64,000 bases of DNA from Chitinophagales bacterium (GTDB lineage Bacteria > Bacteroidota > Bacteroidia > Chitinophagales > Chitinophagaceae), in NCBI GenBank assembly GCA_015654695.1, contig JAATGJ010000127.1, positions 1-64,000 of the forward strand, written 5' to 3'. The notes below the pieces were generated by a model. It did no database searches, had not been told where the DNA came from, and was given only the letters and a program-made list of their open reading frames with translations. The translations under genes and the position numbers were made by a program. The first letter of the stretch is position 1; every line of letters starts with the position of its first letter. Shown one piece after another: positions 37,813 to 47,445 of the stretch.

Positions 37813-39207
37813 TTACCCCCGTTTCACCAGTGCATATTCAACGGCGGGATAACCCCTGACGCCTCCGTCTGTTATAGCTGTAAACTTCAGTTTATAATAG
37901 TTATTGTTGCCGTCTTTTATTATATAATAGCGGTCTGTTCTTGCTGAGGCTGAAGGAAATGTTGCTCTCCAGTCAGAACCAATGGCAGTTTGCAAAAAAG
38001 TAAAAGTTTGCCCGGCAATATCGGCTTCTGAAAAATCTGCATAGGTCTTAGCGGATGTCATCACTTTAGCTACCTGTACATTCCTGTTTTGAAATACTAT
38101 ATCCTGAAACAGGTAAGGATATTCGGAGGGGGTGCCGAGATTGCCAATATAAACTGAATGTGTCCAGGTAATATCCCATTTCGTTTTCTCAGGTTCCACA
38201 GGCACTATGCCATTTTCAAAAGAAACATATTTAAAGAAATATTTATCGTCTTTCGGAATATCTACTGAAGTGAAAGTAGCCGATGCGATATCGGCATGCT
38301 GCAAAGTATAACCGCCCGAAGCATTCCGTATGACCCTTATTTTTTTCCAGCCTCTTTGAGGAAGAGGGGCAGGGCCAACGCCAACGCCGCGATTTACAAT
38401 AAATATTTTATTATCCGCAACGTTGTCAGCAATCAAACCTATTGCCGTTTTGGTCATATCACCATTGGGATAATCAACATAAGGAAATTTAGTTGGCGAA
38501 CCATCGAGCGCCAATTCATTATAAAAACCGACACTGTCAGCAGCCGTTACTTGAGTGAGATCATTCTTAGTGATCTGTTTTACCATCATACCGTCAGAAG
38601 CATTAAGTATCACTTTAAAATCTGCAGGGTCGGTATAAAATCACAGGTCCCAGTTTGTACGCAACACTGATGTCTGGCGATTCGCACTCAGATCAATGAA
38701 TACTTTATTGGGGTAAGTAGCTCCTCCGCCATTAAACATGGCGGTAGAATTAGTAGCGACCAGTTCCGCAAAACTCAGGGTCAATTGTTTGGTAGTACCA
38801 ATTAATACCGGCGAACCTGAACTATAAATATCAAATACTAATTTTTCCGTTCCCTCGAACAAAACACCGGGCACTTTATTTACCGTAAAAGTTGCTTCAT
38901 TATTTCCGGAAGGCACTATGATATTAATAGAGCCTGCTGTTGCAGCAGGAGTAGTTGTATATTTTGTGCCATACGCCGCACCTTGTTCAGTAACTTTTAT
39001 AACAACAGGAATTTCCTTCTCCGTGCCTCTTGTTAACTTCACTTTTACAATAATAGAAGCTTCGGATTCAGTAATGCCCTGTGCATCGGATGTAAATACA
39101 GCATAATTATCCGGCAGCGAGAAGCCTTCTCTTTTGCGACATGCTCCAAAAAGAACAATTGCAGCCAATGAAAAAACAGTCCATTTTAAAATATTCTTTC
39201 TTAACAT
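37813..39207 (-). pseudogene. HmuY-like heme-binding lipoprotein, interrupted by in-frame TGA
   Basis: A single frame of about 464 codons broken by TGA at 38641-38643. The upstream part has a lipoprotein signal (VLFGAC, Cys22) and a Calx-beta-like domain, and ends RTNWDL. After the stop the same frame goes on FYTDPADFKVILNASDG, the typical HmuY block in which WDLGFY is expected. A single GGA to TGA change would explain it. HmuY proteins capture heme and pass it to a TonB receptor, and the receptor gene lies directly upstream with a 32-bp gap. If the stop is genuine, heme capture by this protein is lost. Confidence 0.8.
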
Positions 39208-39239
39208 CGTTCGTAGTTTTATTTCGTTTTAGTAATGAT

Positions 39240-41300
39240 TTATTTTTTATCCCAGTTGAAAACAAGCCCGGCGAAATAAGAGCGGCCATAGCCAATTGAC
39301 CTCGCTCCACCTACGGAAGAATGCGTGCCTCCGCCAGTAGCCGTGCTGTTTACAAAATCAACATCAAACAGGTTTTTGATACCGGCATTGATAGTAAAAT
39401 ATTTGAAAAGCTTTTTATTTAAAGTCAGATCGGCCCAATGGTACCCTTCTGTTTCTGCAAGGACAATGACGTCCTGGCTATTAACAGTGGTTAATTGGTA
39501 ATAAGGCAGCTTGCCGGTGAATTTGTAAAACAGGTTTACATTGAAATCAATCTTTGAAAAATTATACCCGATAGTGGAATTGATCTCTGGCGACCATTTG
39601 AACTCCGGTAATGATTTATCTTCTTCCGTAAATTGATTGTAGCGACCGGTATAACCAAACCCTAATGATGCGTTCCAGTTTTTATAATTAAGAGTGCCTG
39701 CCAGGTTAACGCCGCGGCTTTTATAATTTTCTATATTCTGGTAATTAAAAACAGCCGGATCGTTTGGAGAAATAGCGAAATCAATCAGGTTTTTTACATC
39801 ATTATAAAAACCACTCAGGGTGGCAGTGAAAGCCGCTTTTTGCCCGGTTACTTTTCTCCATGTCAATGAGCCGGTGAAACTATTGGACGTTTCTGCCTTG
39901 AGGTCAGGATTACCAATGATCTGGTGATTGGCGTCGAAGAAATTAAAATACAATTCCCTCAGGGAAGGGGAGCGAAAACCTCTTGCATAAGCCAATCGCA
40001 GGTCAATATCTTTTGTCAAACCAAATTTTGCATTGATAGAAGGAATAACCGGCGGTGCATCATACACTGAGTTTTTTATAAACCGCAGTCCCGGCCGTAT
40101 ATTGATCTTATTATTCTTCGGGGTGATTTCTGAAGTGATGAAGAAAGCATAATCTTCTACCCTGTTCGTTCCATTTGCCAATCTTTCTCCTTCGCCGCTT
40201 TCGATATTAATATCAACGCCGGGTTGCAAACTAAAGACATGCGATATTTTATATAAAGCTGTTGCCCGTGCAGTAATACCGTTGAAATCAACCGTACTTT
40301 GTGAACCAGTGGCAGGGCTCAAACTTAGTTTACCGGTATTCTGACTGAGGACAGACGAAAAAACCTGGCGGCTATAATCAGAATAAGATGCCTGTGCCTG
40401 GAATGATAAATTACTATTGACAAAATAACCCGCCTGCAACTGCTGCATTACCCTGCGGGAAAGATATTCCTGGTCAAAAGCCAATGAGTCGCCTGATTCA
40501 TTTTGCTTTTGGGTAAAGTTGCCCGGGTTGGTAATGATCTCATCCAACCCGTCAATGCGATAACGGATATTGAACTTACCAGCGCTATAGCCAACAAATC
40601 CATTGGCTGTGATCTGGTCTTTCCAGTGCTGTGTTAATTCACGGCGAGAGCTGTCGCCTTTCCATCCGCCGAAATAATAATACCCAAATCCTCCACCCAC
40701 TTCCCATCCTTTATGTTTGAATGCAACACCCACAGACTGTGTGTGAAGGCCCTGTGTTTTCCAGTCATATTCTTTTCCAACCGTTTCTTCCTGCACCCTC
40801 GCAGTAACAGAAATTTTGGAAGCGCCTGCCTTCTTTGTTATAATATTAATAACGCCGGCTAATGCATCAGCGCCATAAATTACAGACATCGGGCCTTCTA
40901 TGATCTCGATGCGCTCAATCGTATTCACATCAACCTGGTTAATATTTATTTCATTGGAAGTACCCTGCCTGCCAACCATCGGCAATCCGTCTATCAATAT
41001 TTTTACATTCTGACCGGACAAACCTAACATGCTGATGTCAGAGCCCCCGGTAGCAAGGTCTTGCGAAAAGCGAATATTCAGTTCATTGTTTAATACATCC
41101 TGGAGTTTGGATGCGCCCTGTTTTTGTATTCTTTCTTTGGTAATAACCTTTACCTGGTAAACAGAATTTTTAACCGATTGGGGTTTATATTGCCCGGTTA
41201 TAACTACTTCACCGAGTTCTTTCGTTTTGGTTGTGTCTTCCTGTGCTGCTAAAGCAAAAACTGACAAAAGCGCCACACTTATCGAATATATTTTTCTCAT
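39240..41300 (-). CDS. TonB-dependent receptor (heme/HmuR-like)
   Basis: A 686-residue outer-membrane receptor. The ATG at 41300 gives a signal peptide (MRKIYSISVALLSVFALAAQE). The plug begins ELGEVVITGQYKPQSVKNSVYQVKVI (about 27-52), followed by IERIEIIEGPMSVIYGADALAGVINIITKK, the typical plug end, and a 22-strand barrel ending in NWDKK. The link to the downstream HmuY-like gene suggests heme as substrate. A TonB-B12 or siderophore role is not excluded by sequence alone. Its upstream 208 bp holds TCATGAA repeats 11 bp apart (41349-41367). Confidence 0.88.
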   Translation of the reverse strand: MRKIYSISVALLSVFALAAQEDTTKTKELGEVVITGQYKPQSVKNSVYQVKVITKERIQKQGASKLQDVLNNELNIRFSQDLATGGSDISMLGLSGQNVKILIDGLPMVGRQGTSNEININQVDVNTIERIEIIEGPMSVIYGADALAGVINIITKKAGASKISVTARVQEETVGKEYDWKTQGLHTQSVGVAFKHKGWEVGGGFGYYYFGGWKGDSSRRELTQHWKDQITANGFVGYSAGKFNIRYRIDGLDEIITNPGNFTQKQNESGDSLAFDQEYLSRRVMQQLQAGYFVNSNLSFQAQASYSDYSRQVFSSVLSQNTGKLSLSPATGSQSTVDFNGITARATALYKISHVFSLQPGVDINIESGEGERLANGTNRVEDYAFFITSEITPKNNKINIRPGLRFIKNSVYDAPPVIPSINAKFGLTKDIDLRLAYARGFRSPSLRELYFNFFDANHQIIGNPDLKAETSNSFTGSLTWRKVTGQKAAFTATLSGFYNDVKNLIDFAISPNDPAVFNYQNIENYKSRGVNLAGTLNYKNWNASLGFGYTGRYNQFTEEDKSLPEFKWSPEINSTIGYNFSKIDFNVNLFYKFTGKLPYYQLTTVNSQDVIVLAETEGYHWADLTLNKKLFKYFTINAGIKNLFDVDFVNSTATGGGTHSSVGGARSIGYGRSYFAGLVFNWDKK

Positions 41301-41508
41301 AATTTTTAGTTGCGGGTGCAAAGTTTCTTTAGGAACCATTAAATTTTATCATGAAATTGTCATGAAGAAGAAATACAATTTTTTTTACATAAAAATGACA
41401 GCGCTCGTTAAAAGATCAGTTTTCAGTATGACAAACATCATTGTTCATAAGCATTTTATTTATCAGCAAATAATAAATACCTGCTATATACTATCCACGC
41501 TAACGATG

Positions 41509-42660
41509 CTATGCCAGTTGAACTTCCAATTCTTCCTGTATAACCTCCGTAATTCTCTTCTTTTTCTTTTTCCTTCCCCACCATATCATAAAACCAGTAA
41601 CAGGCAATGATGCTGCAATGAGGCTGGCGAAAAAAGCCAGTATCTTTCCCGGTAGTCCCAGTACAGCGCCTACATGTATATCGTAATTCATCCTGACTAT
41701 CTTATCAGCAATGGCAGCATCCTTGAATTTACCAGCGTAACTGCCGGTAGCTGGTAATTCTTTACCTGTGAATTGGTCGTAATGATAATAATCGGAATTA
41801 TAATAAGTACCCGGACGGTGGTTGACCGCTATTTCAACCGGGTCGGTTGAAAGATTGGCAAAATAAATTCCGAGGCTTTCATTTTCTTTTATTCCCTTAT
41901 TATGTTCCTGCCATAAATGATCAGCCATATTGGTGAACGCTGCGGTTTTAGTAGTATCAGAAACAGGGTGCTGGTGCTCTACCATAGCTTCACCGCCACT
42001 AGTAATCCAATATAATGATTTTGCAAACCATTGAAAACCGAATACCAGGCCTGTAATAGCTATAAAAATGGCGATCCATGTCATGTAAAAACCCAAAACA
42101 CTATGCAGGTCATAATTTTTCCGTCTCCACTTCGCTGTCCATTTGATAGAGAAACGTTGTTTACGTGCAGCTTTATTCTTTGGCCACCAAAGGATCAATC
42201 CTGCTATCATCATTACCAAAAAGACCAGGGTAGCCGAGGCCACAATGGGTTGACCGATATTGGGTGGCAACCATACATAAAAATGACCATCCAGTATGAA
42301 ACGGAAAAAGTCTTTATTCATGTTTTTACGCTTCGTTACTTCACCACTGTAAGGATTCATGAACAGCAATTCGTAATGTGTTTCATCATAATAGGCGGCG
42401 ACGGCTGCTTTACCCTTACCGGGATATTCAATACCTAATGCTTTTTTTGATGAAAGATTTTTCTCTGCTATTGCTTTTAATGCGGATGGCGCTAAGTAAG
42501 GTTTATCCTCTACTTTTACTTTACGGAATGTCTCCGTAAGATTTCTTATTTCAATTTCAAATGCCAGTATGCAGCCGGTGATACCCAATAATAAAACCAC
42601 CAGCCCGGAACCGAGTCCGAGCCAGAGGTGAATTTTCCCTGTTATTTTTTTGAATGTCAC
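41509..42660 (-). CDS. PepSY-associated membrane protein (probable siderophore-iron reductase)
   Basis: A 383-residue protein with four membrane helices and two PepSY-like extracytoplasmic parts. The first helix is in KIHLWLGLGSGLVVLLLGITGCILAFE, and the DLHSVLGFYMTWIAIFIAITGLVFGF segment carries conserved membrane histidines (with HLW and the later YDIHVGA) that may bind heme. Such proteins commonly follow siderophore receptors and are proposed to reduce ferric siderophores. It starts 6 bp after the stop of the TonB receptor gene, so they form an operon. The C-terminus is basic (WWGRKKKKKR). Confidence 0.85.
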   Translation of the reverse strand: MTFKKITGKIHLWLGLGSGLVVLLLGITGCILAFEIEIRNLTETFRKVKVEDKPYLAPSALKAIAEKNLSSKKALGIEYPGKGKAAVAAYYDETHYELLFMNPYSGEVTKRKNMNKDFFRFILDGHFYVWLPPNIGQPIVASATLVFLVMMIAGLILWWPKNKAARKQRFSIKWTAKWRRKNYDLHSVLGFYMTWIAIFIAITGLVFGFQWFAKSLYWITSGGEAMVEHQHPVSDTTKTAAFTNMADHLWQEHNKGIKENESLGIYFANLSTDPVEIAVNHRPGTYYNSDYYHYDQFTGKELPATGSYAGKFKDAAIADKIVRMNYDIHVGAVLGLPGKILAFFASLIAASLPVTGFMIWWGRKKKKKRITEVIQEELEVQLA

Positions 42661-42666
42661 CGGATC

Positions 42667-45021
42667 TTAAAATTTATAATTTATACTTAACCTGCTATTG
42701 CGGTGTGCTTCGGCCTGCCAATAGTAAAACTGGCTCCAGCTATAATAAGCGCCTGAAATAAGATTTGCATTGAAAAGATTGTTTACGTTGAGAGCTACTC
42801 CGAATTTTCCAAACTGGTATGATGCCGCCGCATCAAAACGTGTATAGCCTGGCATAGCCGGATCAAGTGACCTGTCGTAAGCTCCATACCATGCAGTACG
42901 TCCAGCCAAATGAGAAGCGCCAAATGACAACCCTAAACCCTTTAAACCGCCACTGGGTATACGATAATTGAGCCATGCATTTGCTATATGCTTGTCAGTA
43001 CCGGGTATTTGTTTGCCTACCTGCTCATCTTCTGTATCTTCAGTAATCTTCGCATCGGTATAAGCATAATTCAGCGTTACATCCAGGCCCGAAAAAAGTT
43101 GGCCGCGAACATCAAACTCAACACCCTGTGTTTTGGTTTGTCCAAGTTGTATGGAGAAATACTGGTGCTGAGGATCAGGAACCAGCTCATTGTTTTTAGT
43201 AATTTGATAAAAGGCAAGTGATGCGACCCACCGGCCATTCAGCCATTCCCTTTTTAAACCTATTTCTTTATTATTCCCTGTAACAGGTTTAAATTTTTCT
43301 CCATCAAAAGTTGACCCGGCTTGCGGAATGAATGATTCATCAAACACGGCATACACACTGGTACTATTATTTAATGAATAACTCAAACCAATTCTTGGAG
43401 TAAACTTATCGGCTTTCACCGTACCGGAATAGGGATCTTCATCACCGGTAGTTGTATATCTTCCGGCCAATGTAAGACGCAATTTTTCCTTCATAAGTCT
43501 TATCTCGTCCTGCACATACACGGCTGAATACAGGTTATTATAATGTACTCCTCTTTCTTTGACATTCAACGTACGGTCAAAAACGGGATACGTGCCGGCT
43601 GCCACTTTTCCATATACAGGATCATATACATTAAAGCCTTCAGAACCCGTAATGGCGCCTCCCTGGTTCCAGTCATGATAAAAATCTTTGTCTCCCATAT
43701 CTACGCCGGCCAATATGCGGTGTTTTATCATGCCGGTTTCAACATCCCCATTTACAAAAAACTGTCCTACTCTTGTTTGTCCAAGAATATCCCAGTTGGA
43801 AATACCTCTTAGCAATGTATCACCATTAAATGCTGATGGCCACAAACTTGCTCCGACCTGGTCATAATGCATATATGCCATCTGGCCGGTAAACTTCCAG
43901 TTCTTATTAATGCTATGAGACAGGGTGACGAAAATGGATTGATCTTTAATGATAGTAGGAGCCATATTGGCCTCTAACGTTGAGAAATCCACCGGCAGAT
44001 CGCCTAACTTCCGTGCAGAATAAGCGTAATTAGAACCTATCGGCGACATATTTACATACTGGTAAGTATATTCGACAGTAAGTGAAGTGGAAGGGTTGAT
44101 CTGGAATTTAAGCACCGGCGCTACAGATAACCGATTATTATATTCAAACTCTCTCTGTGTGCCTTTCATTTGCCCCATCAAATTAAGGCGATACTGAACT
44201 TTTCCATTCTTATTGAGTAAACCATCAAAGTCCATAGTGCCCCGGTATGTACCAAAACTACCTACTGTCATACCTACTTCAGATTTGGTAATACCGGTTG
44301 GCTTTTTTGTTACCACATTATAAAAACCACTCGGCTCACCGCTTGCCAGCATAAACCCGGCGGGGCCTTTTACAAATTCAATTCTTTCCACCATGCTCAT
44401 ATCTTCCGTTAGCGGGCCCCATGTTTCCTGCACATTCATTCCGTTACGAAATGCAGCTATGCGGGAACCACGCATAACAATCCGGGCATACGTTTCCCAA
44501 TGTTCTGATGCGGTGGCGCCACTTACATTGCGAATTACACTTTCCCGCATGTCGAAAATCTGCTGATCCTGCAATGTTTGTCTTGTAATGACCTGGATGT
44601 TTTGTGGTATTTCAATCAGTGGCGTTTTAAGACGGAGAGAAATAGAAGGATAATCTGTAACATATCTACCGGGATTAGCAGTTACTAAAACGACCTGGAG
44701 CTGTGTGGCGTTTTCTTCCAATATAAAATCCAGTATGATTAATTCGTTATCCTTTACTTCCACTTCCCTTGATTGGGTCTTTAATCCCACAATACTGGCC
44801 TGGGCCTGGTATTTGCCGGGCTTAATATTTATAACCTGGTAATTACCTTCTTCATTGGTAACAGCGCCTTTACCCGTTCCTTTCAATATCACCGTTACAA
44901 ATTCTGCGGGCTTTCCATCAGCCGTGGTAATTTTTCCTTTAATATTCCCTGATGGCTGCTGGGCTGCAACATTTGCAAGCACCCACATCATCGTTGCAAT
45001 AAGCATATTGATCTTCTTCAT
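42667..45021 (-). CDS. TonB-dependent siderophore receptor
   Basis: A 784-residue outer-membrane receptor. The ATG at 45021 gives the signal peptide (MKKINMLIATMMWVLANVAAQ). A carboxypeptidase-like regulatory domain (GNIKGKITTADGKPAEFVTV, about 25-110) is followed by the plug with TPLIEIPQNIQVITRQTLQDQ and IEFVKGPAGFMLASGEPSGFYNVVTKKP. These are typical of FhuA/FpvA-class ferric-siderophore receptors. The barrel ends RNSRLSINYKF with a terminal Phe. It forms an operon with the PepSY reductase. The shared promoter motif lies about 210 bp upstream (45229-45260). Confidence 0.93.
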   Translation of the reverse strand: MKKINMLIATMMWVLANVAAQQPSGNIKGKITTADGKPAEFVTVILKGTGKGAVTNEEGNYQVINIKPGKYQAQASIVGLKTQSREVEVKDNELIILDFILEENATQLQVVLVTANPGRYVTDYPSISLRLKTPLIEIPQNIQVITRQTLQDQQIFDMRESVIRNVSGATASEHWETYARIVMRGSRIAAFRNGMNVQETWGPLTEDMSMVERIEFVKGPAGFMLASGEPSGFYNVVTKKPTGITKSEVGMTVGSFGTYRGTMDFDGLLNKNGKVQYRLNLMGQMKGTQREFEYNNRLSVAPVLKFQINPSTSLTVEYTYQYVNMSPIGSNYAYSARKLGDLPVDFSTLEANMAPTIIKDQSIFVTLSHSINKNWKFTGQMAYMHYDQVGASLWPSAFNGDTLLRGISNWDILGQTRVGQFFVNGDVETGMIKHRILAGVDMGDKDFYHDWNQGGAITGSEGFNVYDPVYGKVAAGTYPVFDRTLNVKERGVHYNNLYSAVYVQDEIRLMKEKLRLTLAGRYTTTGDEDPYSGTVKADKFTPRIGLSYSLNNSTSVYAVFDESFIPQAGSTFDGEKFKPVTGNNKEIGLKREWLNGRWVASLAFYQITKNNELVPDPQHQYFSIQLGQTKTQGVEFDVRGQLFSGLDVTLNYAYTDAKITEDTEDEQVGKQIPGTDKHIANAWLNYRIPSGGLKGLGLSFGASHLAGRTAWYGAYDRSLDPAMPGYTRFDAAASYQFGKFGVALNVNNLFNANLISGAYYSWSQFYYWQAEAHRNSRLSINYKF

Positions 45022-45228
45022 ACTATTTCCTGTTTTGGTTTGTTTAAAATTGGCGGGCACACTCCTGAAAAACTTTCTAACTGCTTAGCGAAAGAAAAAC
45101 CGGGAATGGCCCTTTTTCTTATAATGTTTTTGGCAAGATGTAAAACCGGAAGGTCTTAGCTCAATGGTTATCGGGGAGCAAATGTATTTCGGGAAATAAT
45201 GTAGCAACTACTGAATCGGGAAAACGGT

Positions 45229-45260
45229 TTACGCAATAAGGAAACTGACTTTTAAATGAC
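45229..45260 (-). promoter_or_regulatory. Iron-locus promoter motif, site d (siderophore receptor)
   Basis: Plus-strand reading: TTACGCAATAAGGAAA joined to CTGAC (45245-45249), then six bases and ATGAC (45256-45260). The two GAC boxes are 11 bp apart, as at sites b and c. It lies upstream of the minus-strand receptor gene. Confidence 0.65.
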
Positions 45261-45297
45261 AGACTGAAATTATTGATCAGCACGTATGAAATTATAT

Positions 45298-45615
45298 CTA
45301 AAACAAGCCCGTCATTTTAGCTGTTCTCATTTCTGTATCCGCAGCATCCAGCAGGTGGTAAAGGCTTATCAACTGATCTGTTTTCAACAGCATGTCTATA
45401 CCATCGTTAAATGCAGGAATGATAACAGGGCCTTCATTTTTACCCAACTTTATCCTCTCATATAAACCATTGACTATATCAAAGAATTTTTTAAACTCAG
45501 GAGGATCAAACATAAAGGCTGTATTTCTTATACGTAACTGATAAGTATTGCACTCTACGCATTGCAGTACATATACATCTTCGTCTGCCTGGAACCATGT
45601 TTGGTAATTACACAT
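45298..45615 (-). CDS. DUF6686-like small protein, paralogue 1
   Basis: A 105-residue soluble protein opening MCNYQTWF, then VLQCVECNTYQLRIRN: a single Cys at position 2 and a CxxC pair near residue 19. It is paralogous to the protein at 49375-49704, which shares the MCxYQT start, the CxxC, a PVIIPAF-like centre and the DAADTE/LLESADTE tail. The cysteines suggest metal binding. It lies 84 bp after the DUF4198 gene on the same strand and probably belongs to that operon. The family name is from recognition and not confirmed. Function unknown. Confidence 0.7.
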   Translation of the reverse strand: MCNYQTWFQADEDVYVLQCVECNTYQLRIRNTAFMFDPPEFKKFFDIVNGLYERIKLGKNEGPVIIPAFNDGIDMLLKTDQLISLYHLLDAADTEMRTAKMTGLF

Positions 45616-45699
45616 ATCTTTTTTTTAATGACGCACAAACTAACTTCTATACCCCCGGACGAAAGTTCACTCTACGAAAACGGCCATCAAACCAATTAC

Positions 45700-46416
45700 T
45701 CATTTCACTGTAATAATACAGGTAGCCACTTTCCATACTTCTTCATATTTTTTTCCATTATGCTCACCGGGTGTTTTATCACTATAAGCAAATTCTGCCA
45801 TATATTTTCCCGGCCACAACGGGGTAAAGCTGGCTTCACCTTTTTCAGAAGTATATAATTCTTTTGCCCATCCATTGGGTGCAAATACTTTTACTTCCTG
45901 CCGGGCCGAAGGTTTTTTATCATACAATGCCAGCAATTTCAGGTCACTGCTTTTCTTTGCAGAAAAGGCTGAAACAGAAAACAGGCTGATGATATTATTA
46001 TTGATATACGCATCATTTCCTTCAAACTGGTTGCCCACCACTACGGTTGCACTGCTATTGTAATCTAACTTCATAATGCCATACACATCTTTTGCTATGT
46101 GATGCATCACTAAAGTATATACGCCATCTATTGCCGGAGTAAATTGTGCGGAATAATAATCTGTTTTGGCGATGGGCGATAGTTTGATTTCTTTTTTATC
46201 CGGCGTTATCAATACCAGGCTAAAATCCTTTAAATCAGAAAACCATTTTTCCGTAAGCGAAATACCTTTATCTGCAAATTCTCCAAAGTATATTTTCACT
46301 TCCTGCGATTTGCCTTTGGTGCCAGTCGGCTTAGTTTCTATCCAAAGCGCATGAGCCAATAATTGATGGCTGAAAAAAAATGCAAGCAGTATAAGTATTA
46401 CTGGTTTTGATTTCAT
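45700..46416 (-). CDS. DUF4198-type periplasmic protein (metal uptake-associated)
   Basis: A 238-residue exported protein. The signal peptide runs to HQLLAHALWIETKP, and His20/His22 near the mature N-terminus are typical of DUF4198 proteins. These often sit beside Ni/Co or iron receptors and may deliver metal. Two Ig-like domains follow, the last with FTPLWPGKYMAEFAYSD. It lies just downstream of the tail of a deleted TonB receptor (46447-46677), so it was probably the second gene of a receptor operon and may still be driven from motif site c. Confidence 0.75.
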   Translation of the reverse strand: MKSKPVILILLAFFFSHQLLAHALWIETKPTGTKGKSQEVKIYFGEFADKGISLTEKWFSDLKDFSLVLITPDKKEIKLSPIAKTDYYSAQFTPAIDGVYTLVMHHIAKDVYGIMKLDYNSSATVVVGNQFEGNDAYINNNIISLFSVSAFSAKKSSDLKLLALYDKKPSARQEVKVFAPNGWAKELYTSEKGEASFTPLWPGKYMAEFAYSDKTPGEHNGKKYEEVWKVATCIITVK

Positions 46417-46446
46417 ATTGTTCTGTTTTGTATCGTGTTTTAAAAA

Positions 46447-46677
46447 TTACAGTTTTATAGTTGTTTGCAGCCTGAAGTTGAATGGGCGGCCCCAATCAAA
46501 TATCCATTCCTGCAGATCAGGACTCCGGGAACCACTTTCCGCATATTTTTTATTCGCAAGGTTACAGGCATTCAAACTAATAGCAAACCTGCCTGTAGTA
46601 TAAGAAAAGGCGGCATCAAATAAAGTATACCCTTGTACATATTTATTCCCCGCACTGCTGCTATAGTACCTGGTAAT
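46447..46677 (-). pseudogene. Remnant: C-terminal tail of a TonB-dependent receptor
   Basis: Minus-strand translation gives about 75 residues beginning RYYSSSAGNKYVQGYTLFDA, continuing AFSYTTGRFAISLNACNLANKKY, and ending GRPFNFRLQTTIKL with a normal stop (46447-46449). This is the classic last four strands of a siderophore receptor barrel. In frame upstream there is a TAA at 46678-46680 and no receptor body. Only about 70 bp separate the remnant from promoter motif site c, so the first roughly 90% of the gene seems deleted. The following DUF4198 gene is intact. Confidence 0.85.
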
Positions 46678-46756
46678 TTAGTGATTAAAGAATTTAATTA
46701 GCGGCATAAAGATCAGTGATAAAAAATATTTTCATTAGCGCTATTGGAAAATGCTT

Positions 46757-46788
46757 TTACGCAAAAAGGAAACTGACCATACGCTGAC
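46757..46788 (-). promoter_or_regulatory. Iron-locus promoter motif, site c (deleted receptor operon)
   Basis: TTACGCAAAAAGGAAA joined to CTGAC (46773-46777), six bases, then CTGAC (46784-46788). It is the cleanest copy of the motif. The nearest downstream sequence on the minus strand is the TonB receptor remnant and then the DUF4198 gene. Confidence 0.7.
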
Positions 46789-46856
46789 AAATGAGTAAGA
46801 AAAATTAAAAGTTGGCGGCAAGAAAAATATTTGACCCGGCCCGTGTACCTGCATAT

Positions 46857-46888
46857 AAAAAGGCCGCCTTGTTCAAGACAGCCTTTTA
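46857..46888 (-). terminator. Intrinsic terminator after the DUF4920 gene
   Basis: AAAAGGC (46857-46863) pairs with GCCTTTT (46881-46887), with an inner CTTG/CAAG stem. On the minus strand the tail is TTTTTATAT. It lies 21 bp past the stop. Confidence 0.8.
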
Positions 46889-46908
46889 CATAAATAAAAT
46901 AAGATGAT

Positions 46909-47382
46909 CTATTCCACCACCACTATTCCTTTCGCTAATACACGTACTTCCTTACCGGGCTTTGTGATAGCAGCAATTTCTTCTTTAGATTTCTTAGCAT
47001 CTTCCGCATAGTGCTGCAATTCTGCAACAGAAGTAACTTTCATCTTCACTTCTCCGTCTATTACTACCGTTTTCCCTTTGGCAGCAAGCGGTAAAAAGAA
47101 ACCGTAGTCTTTCATTTTCACCATCGCCGTTGTGCTGTCATTTACCTGGAGCTTCAGCCAGCAACCTTTATTGGGACACACGTCAACGATCTTCGCTTTG
47201 ATCTTTGTATTCACAACGTCTGATTCACCCAGTTTAGCTGCAACGTCAGCAATGTTTGCAGCGCCTTCTGTGCTTACTTTTTCACCGTACCATTCCCCGG
47301 GTTTGGCCTCACCGGCTGGTGGCTGTGCATTTACTAACAGGCCAAAAGCCATTATAATACTGAGAGTCAATAATTTTTTCAT
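46909..47382 (-). CDS. DUF4920 domain protein, exported
   Basis: A 157-residue protein with a signal peptide (to about residue 19) and the DUF4920 core. IKAKIVDVCPNKGCWLKL (about 63-80) places two cysteines in a CPxxGCW motif that recalls metal- or heme-binding OB-fold proteins. A C-terminal EVRVLAKGIVVVE strand closes the fold. Function is unknown. TATCTTTG at 47417-47424 (minus) gives it its own promoter, and a terminator follows it, so it is a single-gene unit next to the peroxidase gene. Confidence 0.78.
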   Translation of the reverse strand: MKKLLTLSIIMAFGLLVNAQPPAGEAKPGEWYGEKVSTEGAANIADVAAKLGESDVVNTKIKAKIVDVCPNKGCWLKLQVNDSTTAMVKMKDYGFFLPLAAKGKTVVIDGEVKMKVTSVAELQHYAEDAKKSKEEIAAITKPGKEVRVLAKGIVVVE

Positions 47383-47416
47383 ATCCAGGTCATTTAATTG
47401 TTTGCTAATTGGACGA

Positions 47417-47424
47417 CAAAGATA
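47417..47424 (-). promoter_or_regulatory. -7 promoter box for the DUF4920 gene (TATCTTTG)
   Basis: An exact TAnnTTTG match on the minus strand, 34 bp before the start codon and downstream of the peroxidase stop. No -33 box at 19 bp. Confidence 0.5.
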
Positions 47425-47445
47425 GTTTTTACTTTCAAATAGTCG

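Noticed and set aside
38641-38643. Stop-codon reassignment (TGA read as glycine, genetic code 25)
   Set aside because: Many intact genes here end in TGA, and the other broken gene has TAG, so recoding does not fit.
45154-45180. tRNA-like D-arm (TTAGCTCAATGGTTA with GAGC)
   Set aside because: No anticodon stem, T-arm or matching acceptor stem follows, so it is chance similarity or an unprovable fragment.
45700-46416. DUF4198 gene as a CbiK-type nickel transporter
   Set aside because: The fold matches but no nickel transport genes are adjacent; context points to a former TonB receptor operon.
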